Positions 49,714-57,856 of a stretch of DNA of 64,000 bases are shown one piece after another. The notes beneath the pieces were generated by a model. That model made no database searches, had not been told where the DNA came from, and worked only from the letters and a program-made list of their open reading frames with translations. The stretch covers positions 186,001 to 250,000 of the forward strand of contig NZ_JBBVGR010000007.1 in NCBI RefSeq assembly GCF_038148855.1. Direction: 5' to 3'. The translations under genes were made by a program, and so were the position numbers. The DNA is from Phycobacter sedimenti (lineage in GTDB: Bacteria; Pseudomonadota; Alphaproteobacteria; Rhodobacterales; Rhodobacteraceae). Numbering within the stretch: the stretch's first letter is position 1; every line of letters begins with the position of its first letter.

Positions 49714-50094
49714 ATGACGGCCATTCTGGAACACGCGAACGTCTGCGTCGCCGACCCTCATGCAACCGCCGCCTGGATGGAAAAGGTCTTTGGATGGCAC
49801 ATCCGCTGGGAAGGGCCCGCGATCCACGGCGGCTATTCCGTGCATGTGGGCAACAAGGACAGCTACATGGCGCTCTACTCCCCGCCCGAGGACATCAAGG
49901 AGCCTCTGCCTCGCTACGCCAACAAGGGCGCGCTCAATCATCTTGCGCTGATCGTAGAGGACCTCGACCGCGCAGAGGAAGCCGTGAAGGAGGCAGGTTT
50001 CACGCCGATCAACCATGCTGATTACGAACCCGGCCGGAGGTTCTATTTCCTGGACAGTGAAGGAGTGGAATATGAGCTTGTTCAATACGATTGA
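49714..50094 (+). CDS. VOC family (glyoxalase-like) protein
   Basis: 126 residues from ATG 49714, behind AAAGGAG. Two beta-alpha-beta halves of the vicinal-oxygen-chelate fold are visible: ILEHANVCVADPHATAAWMEKVFGW with a metal-type His near the start, and LNHLALIVEDLDRAEEAVKEAGF with His in the second half, ending FYFLDSEGVEYELVQY with Glu. Such proteins are glyoxalases, dioxygenases or drug-binding proteins. The SoxR-type promoter suggests a role against redox-active toxins. Confidence 0.9.
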   Translation: MTAILEHANVCVADPHATAAWMEKVFGWHIRWEGPAIHGGYSVHVGNKDSYMALYSPPEDIKEPLPRYANKGALNHLALIVEDLDRAEEAVKEAGFTPINHADYEPGRRFYFLDSEGVEYELVQYD

Positions 50095-50227
50095 CATGAT
50101 CCGTCTGGCCCGACGCCACGACAGGCATCAGGTTCGCAGCGACCGAGACCAAGCAGACTATTGGCGCATCGAGCGGCACCTGCCGGTACGTGATCCGCTG
50201 CCACCACGGCAAGACCCACAGCAATAG
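50072..50227 (+). CDS. Small basic protein candidate overlapping the VOC gene
   Basis: ATG 50072 lies behind an excellent AGGAGTGGAA site inside the last codons of the VOC gene, in another frame. It would give 51 residues (MSLFNTIDMIRLARRHDRHQVRSDRDQ...), rich in Arg, His and Asp. The ribosome site partly overlaps coding sequence, so chance cannot be excluded. No family is recognised. Confidence 0.45.
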   Translation: MSLFNTIDMIRLARRHDRHQVRSDRDQADYWRIERHLPVRDPLPPRQDPQQ

Positions 50228-50335
50228 AAATCGACGCAAGCCGCGAAGCTTGCAGCAAAACTCTGCCCGCTGCGACTGGTCCCTCTTGCATTTCGTCCCA
50301 TGATTGGGTCAGGTAATTGGCAACACGAGCCTACG

Positions 50336-50357
50336 CCCCGCCGCCCCCGCGGCGGGG
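50336..50357. terminator. GC-rich hairpin upstream of greA
   Basis: CCCCGCCGC and GCGGCGGGG pair perfectly around CCCC. It lies 109 nt after the small frame and 63 nt before greA, so it may end the VOC transcript or sit in the greA leader. Confidence 0.5.
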
Positions 50358-50419
50358 CTGCGACGTTCATAAGACAAGAACCATAAGCAAAGAACGACCA
50401 GACGAAAGCGGACCGATAA

Positions 50420-50890
50420 ATGGAAAAGATCCCGATGACCCCCAAGGGCTTTCAGGCCCTGGAAGCGGAACTGAAAAACCTTAAATCCGTCGAACGCCCG
50501 GCCATCATCCAGGCCATCGCCGAGGCGCGCGAACTTGGCGATCTGTCCGAGAACGCCGAATACCATTCCGCCCGCGAAAAACAGTCCTTCATCGAAGGCC
50601 GCATCAAAGAGCTGGAAGGCCTGCTGAGCCTTGCGGACGTGATCGATCCTTCCAAACTTTCCGGCTCGGTCAAGTTCGGCGCCCGTGTCACCGTCGTGGA
50701 CGAGGACACCGACGAGGAAAAGACCTGGCAGATCGTCGGCGAGCATGAAGCCAACATCGAAGCGGGCCTTTTGAATATCAAATCCCCCATTGCCCGGGCC
50801 TTGATCGGCAAGGAAGAAGGCGACAGTGTGGAGGTGCGCACCCCCGGTGGTGAGCGCGCTTATGAGATTTTGAAGATCGTATATTCCTGA
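50420..50890 (+). CDS. greA: Transcription elongation factor GreA
   Basis: 156 residues. GreA rescues backtracked RNA polymerase by stimulating transcript cleavage. The N-terminal coiled coil contains GDLSENAEYHSAREKQSFIEGRI with the acidic tip residues, and the C-terminal globular domain ends PGGERAYEILKIVY. Length is standard. The next gene starts 21 nt later. Confidence 0.97.
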   Translation: MEKIPMTPKGFQALEAELKNLKSVERPAIIQAIAEARELGDLSENAEYHSAREKQSFIEGRIKELEGLLSLADVIDPSKLSGSVKFGARVTVVDEDTDEEKTWQIVGEHEANIEAGLLNIKSPIARALIGKEEGDSVEVRTPGGERAYEILKIVYS

Positions 50891-50911
50891 AGAAGGTAGA
50901 CCGCAGCTGCC

Positions 50912-51934
50912 ATGACCGCCTCGGATCCCAGCAAGAAGACCCTGACCGGCCAGCCGCTTGGCACGCTTGAGCGTTCCTCGTCTCCGGCGCTTGGCGGCGC
51001 GGAAGCGATCGCGATCCTCCTGGGGGCACTGTGGGCGCTGGCTGTCCTGGCCGCCTATCTGCTGGTGCCTTCTGAGGGTGAGAGCGCAGGCGATTGGAGC
51101 GCCTGGGTGCTGAATGCGCTGGCGGTGTTCCTGCCGGTGGTCCTGCTCTGGGTTGGCGCTGCGGTGCTGCGCTCCGTCCGGATCATCCAGGGCGAAACGC
51201 AGCGCCTGCAGGCGGCGGTCGATGGGCTGCGGCACAGCTACCTGACCCACGTCCAGCAGGCCTCTGCCGTGGCAGAGCCGTCGGTAGCCAAGAAACTCGA
51301 GGAGATTGCCGAGGCCACGCGCAAGACCGAAAGCGCGCTTGCAACCTTCCAAAGCAGCCGCCGCAACGCCCCGCGCCCTGCGATCCCCGCTGAGGCCGCG
51401 CAGATGGCCGCGGCTGATCAGGGCACGCTGGCGCTTGGTACACCTTCGGACGAGATGAGCCCGCCGCTGGCGATGGACCAGTTCATCCGCGCGCTGAACT
51501 TCCCGGAAACCGCCGAGGATGAGGAAGGCTTCTCCGCCCTGCGCGCCGCGCTCAAGGATCGCAAGGCCGCGCAGGTCATCCAGGCGGCACAGGACGTTCT
51601 GACCCTGCTCAGCCAAGACGGGATCTATATGGATGATCTGCGCCCCGACATGGCCCGCCCAGAGATCTGGCGCCAATTCGCGCAAGGCGCGCGCGGGCGC
51701 GCCGTGGCGGCCCTTGGCGGCATCCGGGACAGAACATCGCTGGCGCTGACGGCAGCCCGGATGAAGCAGGACCCCATTTTCCGCGATGCCGCGCATCACT
51801 TCCTGCGCCGCTTTGATCAGATGTTCGCCGAATTCGAAACCGAGGCCAGCGACAGCGAAATCTCGGCTTTGGGCGACACCCGCACCGCCCGTGCTTTCAT
51901 GCTGGTGGGCCGCGTTGCTGGCACCTTCGACTGA
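50912..51934 (+). CDS. Hypothetical membrane protein with coiled coil
   Basis: 340 residues. Two membrane helices (about residues 31-52 and 66-86) form a hairpin, leaving a cytoplasmic C-terminal domain. A coiled coil follows (RIIQGETQRLQAAVDGLRHSYLTHVQQ, then KKLEEIAEATRKTESALATF). The rest is helical (FSALRAALKDRKAAQVIQAAQDVLTLL). No named domain, although similar genes stand beside greA in Rhodobacterales. It is co-directional with greA and may share its transcript. Confidence 0.75.
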   Translation: MTASDPSKKTLTGQPLGTLERSSSPALGGAEAIAILLGALWALAVLAAYLLVPSEGESAGDWSAWVLNALAVFLPVVLLWVGAAVLRSVRIIQGETQRLQAAVDGLRHSYLTHVQQASAVAEPSVAKKLEEIAEATRKTESALATFQSSRRNAPRPAIPAEAAQMAAADQGTLALGTPSDEMSPPLAMDQFIRALNFPETAEDEEGFSALRAALKDRKAAQVIQAAQDVLTLLSQDGIYMDDLRPDMARPEIWRQFAQGARGRAVAALGGIRDRTSLALTAARMKQDPIFRDAAHHFLRRFDQMFAEFETEASDSEISALGDTRTARAFMLVGRVAGTFD

Positions 51935-51978
51935 CTGTCGCTTTCAGGATCGCACGGATCTTCAAGCGAAACGGAGCT

Positions 51979-52053
51979 GCTCCCGCCCGGATCGCAGCAA
52001 TCAATAGATTGCCTCTCTCCCGTTGGGCCCGGCGCCGCGCGACGCGCGGCGCG
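51979..52053 (-). repeat. Two-hairpin intergenic element, copy B
   Basis: On the minus strand: hairpin one GCGCCGCGC-GTC-GCGCGGCGC, CGGGCCCAAC, hairpin two with GCAATC-TATT-GATTGC, and the end GGGCGGGAGC. It lies 44 nt after the 340-residue gene and faces copy F. Confidence 0.75.
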
Positions 52054-52080
52054 GTTGCACCCTATCCGAGGACGGTCCAC

Positions 52081-52151
52081 GCCCTGCATCGCAGGGCGCC
52101 CAGCCCAACCGTGAAGGTCATTGCTTGCAATGGCGCTGAATGGGCGGGAGC
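52081..52151 (+). repeat. Two-hairpin intergenic element, copy F
   Basis: Hairpin one GCCCTGC-ATC-GCAGGGC, then AGCCCAACC, hairpin two CATTGC-TT-GCAATG, and the end GGGCGGGAGC, 24 nt from the moeA stop. With copy B it makes a 173-nt palindromic unit whose outer ends, GCTCCCGCC and GGCGGGAGC, are complementary. Confidence 0.7.
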
Positions 52152-52175
52152 ACACAGCTCTGGCGAGATCACATT

Positions 52176-53432
52176 CTAGAGGACAAAACTTCCATAGGGC
52201 AGAAATCGCACCGGATTTCCCGGCTGGATATGAGCCGCACCATCGCCAAGCTCTACCAGCCCTTCAGCCCAGCTGAGGCCACTGATCCGCCCCGAACCCT
52301 CGGATTTGAACACCTCGGCATGCCCGTCGCGGATGCGGGCGCGCAGGTACTCCCTCCGCCCCGGCTTTTTCCTTTTCTCAAAGGCTGCAGGCACCTCAAA
52401 TCCTTGCGGCTCCTTCCAGCCTGCGCCAGCCAGAACCCCCATGGCGGGGCGGGCAAAGATCAATGTGCAGACAAGAGCGGCAACCGGGTTGCCCGGCAGT
52501 CCAAAGACCGGCACGCCCTGCCACAGCCCCAATGCCAGCGGGCGCCCCGGTTTCAGCGCAATGCGCCACTCCTGCATGGCGCCGGCCTCCCGCAACAGGG
52601 CCGAGACGTGATCCTCATCCCCGGCAGAGGCACCGCCACTGGTCAGCATCATATCCACTTGCCCCGCCGCCGCATCCAGGCGCGCGCGCAGGGCGGCGCG
52701 GTCATCGCCGACGCGCCCCAGGTCCAGTGGCACCACTCCGATCTGACGCAAAAGGGCCAAGAGCATCGGACGGTTGGCGTCATAAATCTGGCCAATCCCC
52801 GCAGCTTCTCCCGCTTCGCGTAGCTCGTCCCCGGTAGAGAGAACCCCGACACGCAGCACCTTTCGCACGGGCAGCTCCGCAATGCCGGTCGCCGCCGCAA
52901 GCGCCAGATCCGCAGGCGTCACAACACGCCCCTCGGGCAGGATCACATCGCCCTGTGTCACATCCTCTCCGGCGCGGCGGGTGTTGGCGCCCCGCTTCAA
53001 GGGGCCATGAAAGGCGATCTGGCGTCCATCGGTGGTGACATCCTCTTCAAGAATCACCGTATCGACCCCCTCCGGCAAAGCTGCGCCGGTCAGGATGCGA
53101 ATCGCTTTTCCCGGCGCCACCTCCCCAGCAAAAGGCACACCTGCCGCAGCGCGGCCTTCCATAAGGTCCATGACCTGAGCCCCCTCGGGTGCGGGGCCTG
53201 CAAAGCCATAGCCATCAACGGCAGTGTTTGGTTGCGGCGGATTGGAACGCCGCGCAACGACATCCTGCGCCAGAACCCGGCCAACCGCCCGATCCAGCGG
53301 CAGCCTCTCTGTTCCGGTGACAGGCGTCAGCCGCTGCCGCAACAGGGCCAGCGCCTCATCCACCGGTGTCCAGTTCACGCCCGCAGGCAGGGCAAAGCAA
53401 TCATCCCGCAAGGGCGGCGGTTTAAGGGTCAT
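52176..53432 (-). CDS. moeA: Molybdopterin molybdotransferase
   Basis: 418 residues. It inserts molybdate into adenylated molybdopterin. NTAVDGYGF is the MoeA substrate loop. GVLSTGDELREAG, IYDANRPMLLALL and TSGGASAGDEDHV match the MoeA catalytic domain, and GLPGNPVAALVC follows. Size is typical. It is the last gene of the fdhD-mobA-mobB-moeA row, and it overlaps the preceding stop by 4 nt. Confidence 0.96.
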   Translation of the reverse strand: MTLKPPPLRDDCFALPAGVNWTPVDEALALLRQRLTPVTGTERLPLDRAVGRVLAQDVVARRSNPPQPNTAVDGYGFAGPAPEGAQVMDLMEGRAAAGVPFAGEVAPGKAIRILTGAALPEGVDTVILEEDVTTDGRQIAFHGPLKRGANTRRAGEDVTQGDVILPEGRVVTPADLALAAATGIAELPVRKVLRVGVLSTGDELREAGEAAGIGQIYDANRPMLLALLRQIGVVPLDLGRVGDDRAALRARLDAAAGQVDMMLTSGGASAGDEDHVSALLREAGAMQEWRIALKPGRPLALGLWQGVPVFGLPGNPVAALVCTLIFARPAMGVLAGAGWKEPQGFEVPAAFEKRKKPGRREYLRARIRDGHAEVFKSEGSGRISGLSWAEGLVELGDGAAHIQPGNPVRFLPYGSFVL

Positions 53433-54241
53433 CTCGGCTCCACTCCCAGGATCCAGCCCTCTTCCGGGGCGGTGACATCAAGCATCCGGTTCAGTTCTGC
53501 CACAGGGCGACGGGCAAGTTCCAGAGCCACCTGCTGCACCTGCCAGGCATCCTTGATCATTCCTGCCGGAGGCTGATCCACCGTCAAAGATGGCCAGATC
53601 TCCACCAAAGCCACAGGCCTGTCCAAAGGCTCAAACGGCCAGGCCGCCACATGGGGCGCAAAGCGGTGACGCAGGCGGGACAGCACAGGCAGCCCCATCA
53701 TCACCTGCCCGCCAACCGAGCCTGCCCCGGCCATTTGCCAGCAGGTGAATGTGCCCCGCGCCAGAGCTTCGACCGCACGCCGCTCGGCAAAGGGGTTCTG
53801 ATAGCCGTCTTTGGTGCGTGGCAGCCCGTCTATGTCGCGTTTCAGCCCGTTGCCCCAGAACGGGCCCTGCCCGTCAAAGCGGCGATTGATTGATCCAGCC
53901 AGATCAAAGCGATTGTTGGCCCTTGGCGCATCCTCGACCCGCGCCGCGAACCAGTCCCACAAGACCAGAGGGTCGCCCTGCCCGGTCAGTGCGGCGGCAA
54001 ATCCCGCCGGATAGCCAAAAGGGAAATCAAAGCCGATGCACAGTCGCCGATCACGGCTTAGGGCTGTCTCGATCTGCTCGCCCAGCCAGTCTTCGACCAG
54101 GCTGCGATTGCGAAAATAGTGCGGCTCACGCGCGCCATCCCGGTCAGCCAGGCAGGCCCAGATTGCATCCCGGCGCGGACGTGGCCCGGTGTCGTTACCG
54201 CCGGACCAATCCACCATCACAAAGGTCTCAAACCCCGTCAC
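53429..54241 (-). CDS. DUF429-like protein of the molybdenum-cofactor cluster
   Basis: 270 residues from GTG 54241, which overlaps the mobB stop (GTGA). The N-terminus FVMVDWSGGND and the later CIGFDFPFGYPAGFA have the spaced acidic residues of the RNase H-like DUF429 fold, but similarity is weak. Tight coupling to mobB on one side and moeA on the other suggests a role in molybdenum-cofactor or formate dehydrogenase maturation. It may be a nuclease-like fold that has taken on a new task. Confidence 0.65.
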   Translation of the reverse strand: MTGFETFVMVDWSGGNDTGPRPRRDAIWACLADRDGAREPHYFRNRSLVEDWLGEQIETALSRDRRLCIGFDFPFGYPAGFAAALTGQGDPLVLWDWFAARVEDAPRANNRFDLAGSINRRFDGQGPFWGNGLKRDIDGLPRTKDGYQNPFAERRAVEALARGTFTCWQMAGAGSVGGQVMMGLPVLSRLRHRFAPHVAAWPFEPLDRPVALVEIWPSLTVDQPPAGMIKDAWQVQQVALELARRPVAELNRMLDVTAPEEGWILGVEPR

Positions 54242-54729
54242 AAGCCGAGTTCGGCGGCGATGAAATCCGCAATGGCCCTGGTGTCATCTAGATCAAAAAC
54301 GGGCCGATCCAGATCCAGCGGGATGTCACTTGCCACCGCCCGGATACTGCTGTCGCCAGAGGCGATCAGCGGATTACCGGCACTGGTGCGATAGGCCTCG
54401 ATTTTTGGATGGGCTTCGCGTTTAAAGCCCTCGACCAGTACCAGATCCACGGGCCGCATCCGGGACAAAAGCTCCGTAAACGACGGCTCCGGCGCACCAC
54501 GCAGCTCCTGCATGATCGCAACCCGGTTGGGAGAGGCCAGCAGCACCTCCGAGGCGCCCGCCTCGCGGTGGCGGTGGCTGTCGGTGCCGGGCTTGTCAAC
54601 ATCGGTGCTGTGGTGCGCATGCTTCAGGGTGGAGACCGTCAGGCCCCTACGGCAAAACTCCTCCACCAGGCGCTCCATCAGGCCCGTTTTTCCGGCGTTC
54701 TTCCAGCCGGTCACTCCGTAAATCTTCAT
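54238..54729 (-). CDS. mobB: Molybdopterin-guanine dinucleotide biosynthesis protein B
   Basis: 163 residues. A P-loop GTP-binding protein: IYGVTGWKNAGKTGLMERL at the N-terminus is the Walker A region, and DLVLVEGFKREAHPKIE the Walker B region with the conserved EGFK. It assists MobA in making the guanine dinucleotide form of the cofactor. Overlaps mobA and the next gene by 4 nt each. Confidence 0.95.
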   Translation of the reverse strand: MKIYGVTGWKNAGKTGLMERLVEEFCRRGLTVSTLKHAHHSTDVDKPGTDSHRHREAGASEVLLASPNRVAIMQELRGAPEPSFTELLSRMRPVDLVLVEGFKREAHPKIEAYRTSAGNPLIASGDSSIRAVASDIPLDLDRPVFDLDDTRAIADFIAAELGL

Positions 54730-55361
54730 CTCAGCAATCTTTCTGCACGCGCCAGATCCTCGGGCGTGTTCACGTTGAAAAAGGGATCGAAAGGGTCGGC
54801 GTCAAACAGCGCCTCGCGCCCGCCGTGGGCATCGGTCCACAGCACCACCTTGCGCAGACCGTCCGTCAGGGCCGCGCGCAGATCATCGCGCAGGGCGACG
54901 GGCCAGAGGCCGAATGTAGGGTGGCGGTTCACGCGGCTGCGCCCGCCGGATTTCAGCTCATCGCCCGTACGCGGCGTTGTCGCCAGCACCAATGGATGCT
55001 CCTGCCCGGCGGAGGCGCCAACCAGCCGGTCGACCAGATCCGTCGGGAAGAAGGGCGTATCGGCAGCGGCAGTGACGATCGCCTCGGCGCCTTGTTCCGC
55101 AGCCCAGTCGAGCCCCGCCAGCACACCCGCAAGCGGCCCGGCAAAGCCTTCGATTGTGTCGGCCACCACTGGCAGGCCAAGATCAGAAAAGCGGTCCGGG
55201 TCGCCATTGGCATTGAGCGCAAGGCCCGCCACCTGCGGCGCAAGCCGGTCAATCACGCGCGACAAAAGGCTTTGCCCGCCGATGTTCAAGAGGCCCTTAT
55301 CGCCACCGCCCATGCGGGTGGCCAGACCGCCCGCAAGGATCACGCCGAGGGGTTTGGTCAT
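54726..55361 (-). CDS. mobA: Molybdenum cofactor guanylyltransferase
   Basis: 211 residues from ATG 55361, whose ATGA overlaps the preceding stop. GVILAGGLATRMGGGDKGLLNIGG is the nucleotidyltransferase signature. The catalytic metal site includes VTAAADTPFFPTDLV. It joins GMP to molybdopterin. An ATG-like earlier start at 55400 adds 13 residues without similarity. The C-terminus FFNVNTPEDLARAERLL is typical for MobA. Confidence 0.95.
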   Translation of the reverse strand: MTKPLGVILAGGLATRMGGGDKGLLNIGGQSLLSRVIDRLAPQVAGLALNANGDPDRFSDLGLPVVADTIEGFAGPLAGVLAGLDWAAEQGAEAIVTAAADTPFFPTDLVDRLVGASAGQEHPLVLATTPRTGDELKSGGRSRVNRHPTFGLWPVALRDDLRAALTDGLRKVVLWTDAHGGREALFDADPFDPFFNVNTPEDLARAERLLR

Positions 55362-55837
55362 GCCGCTGCCTCCGGGTTCGCCATTGGCACTTTGGTCCAA
55401 TTAGGCAGAGTTACCATTATGATCACGCCGACAATGCATGCGAACAGGAAAAATGGCTGATATAAGCTCACGATGGTAGGCACAAAAAAGAACTCAGTTG
55501 CGACTTTGATCCGCGCCCATTTTTGGGCTTCCAGCATTTCACAATGATCTATGTCAGGCATCCACGGCAAGTTTGGCACCCCATTTTTTGCAAGGCGCCA
55601 GTAGACATAGGTACGCTGCCTCCCACCACCTGAAAAACCCCACATTGAGTTCGCTAAACTCAGCGGCGGCAGGAACTGATAGCCCGCGTCCCACCCGTTC
55701 TTACGCAGCCATGTCTCATCCCCACTCTCCAACTCCTTGAGCACTGAATCGAAACGACGGTAGTGACTTTGAAGAGCCTGCTGAATTCCCAACTGCGCCA
55801 AAACAGCGAGCAAAATGATAATGACCTCAGTCAACAT
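55358..55837 (-). CDS. Hypothetical membrane protein between fdhD and mobA
   Basis: 159 residues from the start at 55837, 6 nt inside the fdhD end. It has an N-terminal helix (LTEVIIILLAVLAQLGI) and one or two C-terminal helices (VPTIVSLYQPFFLFACIVGVIIMV), with a polar domain rich in Trp and Tyr between. GC content is clearly lower than in the flanking genes. It overlaps mobA by 4 nt and so is built into the operon. No family recognised. Confidence 0.65.
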   Translation of the reverse strand: MLTEVIIILLAVLAQLGIQQALQSHYRRFDSVLKELESGDETWLRKNGWDAGYQFLPPLSLANSMWGFSGGGRQRTYVYWRLAKNGVPNLPWMPDIDHCEMLEAQKWARIKVATEFFFVPTIVSLYQPFFLFACIVGVIIMVTLPNWTKVPMANPEAAA

Positions 55838-56715
55838 CCCGCGCTCTTTCTGCGGTGTTTTGTGTCTTCCTGCGGCATGGATGCGGGATCCACGTCGCGC
55901 TCCAGCCTGTCTTCGCCCGCAAGACAAATGAACCGCTGCCCGCGCATCCGGCCAATGAGGGTCAGACCAACCTCGCGGGCGATCTCCACACCCCAGGCAG
56001 TAAAACCCGAGCGCGAGACCAGCACCGGAATGCCCATCATCGCCGTCTTGATCACCATCTCCGAGGTCAGCCGCCCGGTGGTATAAAGGATCTTGTCCGA
56101 AGGATCGCTGCCCGTGGACAGCATCCAGCCCGCGATCTTGTCCACTGCGTTGTGGCGGCCCACGTCCTCCATATAGACCAGTGGGCGGTCCTGATGGCAG
56201 AGCACCGTGCCATGAATGGCGCCCGCCTCAAGATACAGGGATGGCGTGCGGTTGATCTTGTGCGCCAGCGCATAAAGCCAGGAGGTGCGCACAGGCGTGG
56301 CGGGCAGGCGCACATCTTCCAGCCCCTCCATCATGTCACCAAAGACGGTGCCCACCGCGCAGCCCGAGGTGCGTGTCTTCTTCTGCAGCTTTTCCTCATA
56401 GGAGGTCTCGACCTCGGTGCGGACCACGGCGGTTTCCAGCTCTTCGTCGTAGTCGACGCCGGTGATCACATCATCGTCGCGCAGCATGCCCTGATTGCGC
56501 AGGAACCCCAGCGCCAGATATTCGGGATAATCCCCGATTGTCATCGCAGTGACGATCTCCTGCCGGTTCAGGTAGATGGTCAGCGGGCGTTCTTCGACCA
56601 CCGAGATCTCGCTGCTGGCGCCGGTGTGATCAACCCCGGTCACGGCGCGGGTCAGACGCCCATTCTGCGGTGCAGGCGCGATGATATACTCTGCGTGATC
56701 TTCCGCTTTTGCCAA
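55831..56715 (-). CDS. fdhD: Formate dehydrogenase accessory sulfurtransferase FdhD
   Basis: 294 residues from TTG 56715, 7 nt behind GGGGAGG; ATG 56739 and 56760 are alternatives without such a site. FdhD moves sulfur to the molybdenum cofactor of formate dehydrogenase. ERPLTIYLNRQEIVTAMTIGDYPEYLALGFL and the cysteine loop TRTSGCAVGTVFGD mark the family; here only one cysteine is in the loop. EDVGRHNAVDKIAGW and SRSGFTAWGVEIAREVGLTLIGR are also diagnostic. The last 20 residues are variable. Confidence 0.94.
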   Translation of the reverse strand: MAKAEDHAEYIIAPAPQNGRLTRAVTGVDHTGASSEISVVEERPLTIYLNRQEIVTAMTIGDYPEYLALGFLRNQGMLRDDDVITGVDYDEELETAVVRTEVETSYEEKLQKKTRTSGCAVGTVFGDMMEGLEDVRLPATPVRTSWLYALAHKINRTPSLYLEAGAIHGTVLCHQDRPLVYMEDVGRHNAVDKIAGWMLSTGSDPSDKILYTTGRLTSEMVIKTAMMGIPVLVSRSGFTAWGVEIAREVGLTLIGRMRGQRFICLAGEDRLERDVDPASMPQEDTKHRRKSAGC

Positions 56716-56786
56716 TTGCAAACCTCCCCAATCCCCCATAGGCCAGTGGCGCAACCCCATGGTGCGGCTCAACTTAGGACGGGCAA

Positions 56787-57509
56787 ATGGCGATAACCAC
56801 CACGAAATCGGCCTTTTGGAGAGGCGTGCGGGACGGCGCACCGTTTCTTCTGGTATCGGGACCTTTTGGGCTATTGTTCGGCGTGCTGGCAGCCGAGGCG
56901 GGACTGATTGTCCCCGAGGCTCTGACCTTCTCGCTCGCGGTCTTTGCCGGATCGGCTCAGTTCACCGCCCTGCAGCTGATGCAGGAGAATGCACCGATTC
57001 TCATTGTGCTGATTTCGGCCCTTGCGGTGAACCTGCGGGTGGCGATGTATTCGGCGTCTCTCACGCCCTATCTGGGGTCGGCGCCGCTGTGGCAGCGGGC
57101 CATTGCCGCCTATTTCACGGTGGACCAGTCCTATGCGCTGTCCATCGTGAAGTTCGAAAGCGAACCCGAGATGTCCGTCCCTGAGCGGATGGCCTATTTC
57201 TTTGGCACCAACGGTCTGGTCGCGCCGGGCTGGATGGCGGCCACCGTGACCGGCGCGATGATCGGCGCGCAAGTGCCGGACAGCTGGGGGCTGGATTTCG
57301 TGCTGCCGCTCGCGTTCCTCGCAATGATCGGGCCGATGCTGCGCACGCCCGCCCATGTGGTGGCCTGCTTCGTGGCCGTCGCCACGGCCCTGCCCGCCGC
57401 AGCCCTGCCCTATAACCTGGGCCTGATCGTTGCTGGACTTGCGGGCATGATGGCCGGAGCCAGGGCCGAAGTCTGGCTGGAGCAGCACACAAAGGAGAGG
57501 ACACAATGA
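56787..57509 (+). CDS. azlC: AzlC family branched-chain amino-acid exporter subunit
   Basis: 240 residues, six or seven membrane helices. GPFGLLFGVLAAEAGL and LAVFAGSAQFTALQLM in the first third are AzlC signatures, and RVAMYSASLTPYLG follows. With AzlD it forms an exporter for branched-chain or similar amino acids. It is divergent from fdhD and overlaps azlD by 4 nt. Confidence 0.93.
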   Translation: MAITTTKSAFWRGVRDGAPFLLVSGPFGLLFGVLAAEAGLIVPEALTFSLAVFAGSAQFTALQLMQENAPILIVLISALAVNLRVAMYSASLTPYLGSAPLWQRAIAAYFTVDQSYALSIVKFESEPEMSVPERMAYFFGTNGLVAPGWMAATVTGAMIGAQVPDSWGLDFVLPLAFLAMIGPMLRTPAHVVACFVAVATALPAAALPYNLGLIVAGLAGMMAGARAEVWLEQHTKERTQ

Positions 57510-57838
57510 GCAGCATTGATCCGACAACGCTTTGGACCGCAATAATCGGTCTGGCCGTGGGCAGCTACCTGTTGCGTTTTGCCTTTATCGGTCTGGTCGG
57601 CGGGCGCGCCATGCCGGACTGGCTGATGCGGCACCTGCGCTACACGGCCGTGGCCATCATTCCCGCTCTGGTGGCGCCGCTTGTTGCCTGGCCAGTCCCC
57701 ACCGGGGGAAGCCCAAGCCTGCCTCATGTGGCAGTTGCGGCCCTCACCCTGGCGGTCGGATACATCACCCGCAACGTGCTGCTTGCAATGGGAACCGGGG
57801 CAGGGTCTTTTGTCTTGCTGCTGTATTTTGGCGGCTGA
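57506..57838 (+). CDS. azlD: AzlD family transporter small subunit
   Basis: 110 residues with four membrane helices. IIGLAVGSYLLRFAFIGLVGGR at the N-terminus and LRYTAVAIIPALVAPLV match AzlD. It is the small partner of AzlC and starts in an ATGA overlap with it. Confidence 0.93.
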   Translation: MSSIDPTTLWTAIIGLAVGSYLLRFAFIGLVGGRAMPDWLMRHLRYTAVAIIPALVAPLVAWPVPTGGSPSLPHVAVAALTLAVGYITRNVLLAMGTGAGSFVLLLYFGG

Positions 57839-57856
57839 ACACAGCCGCCACAGACC

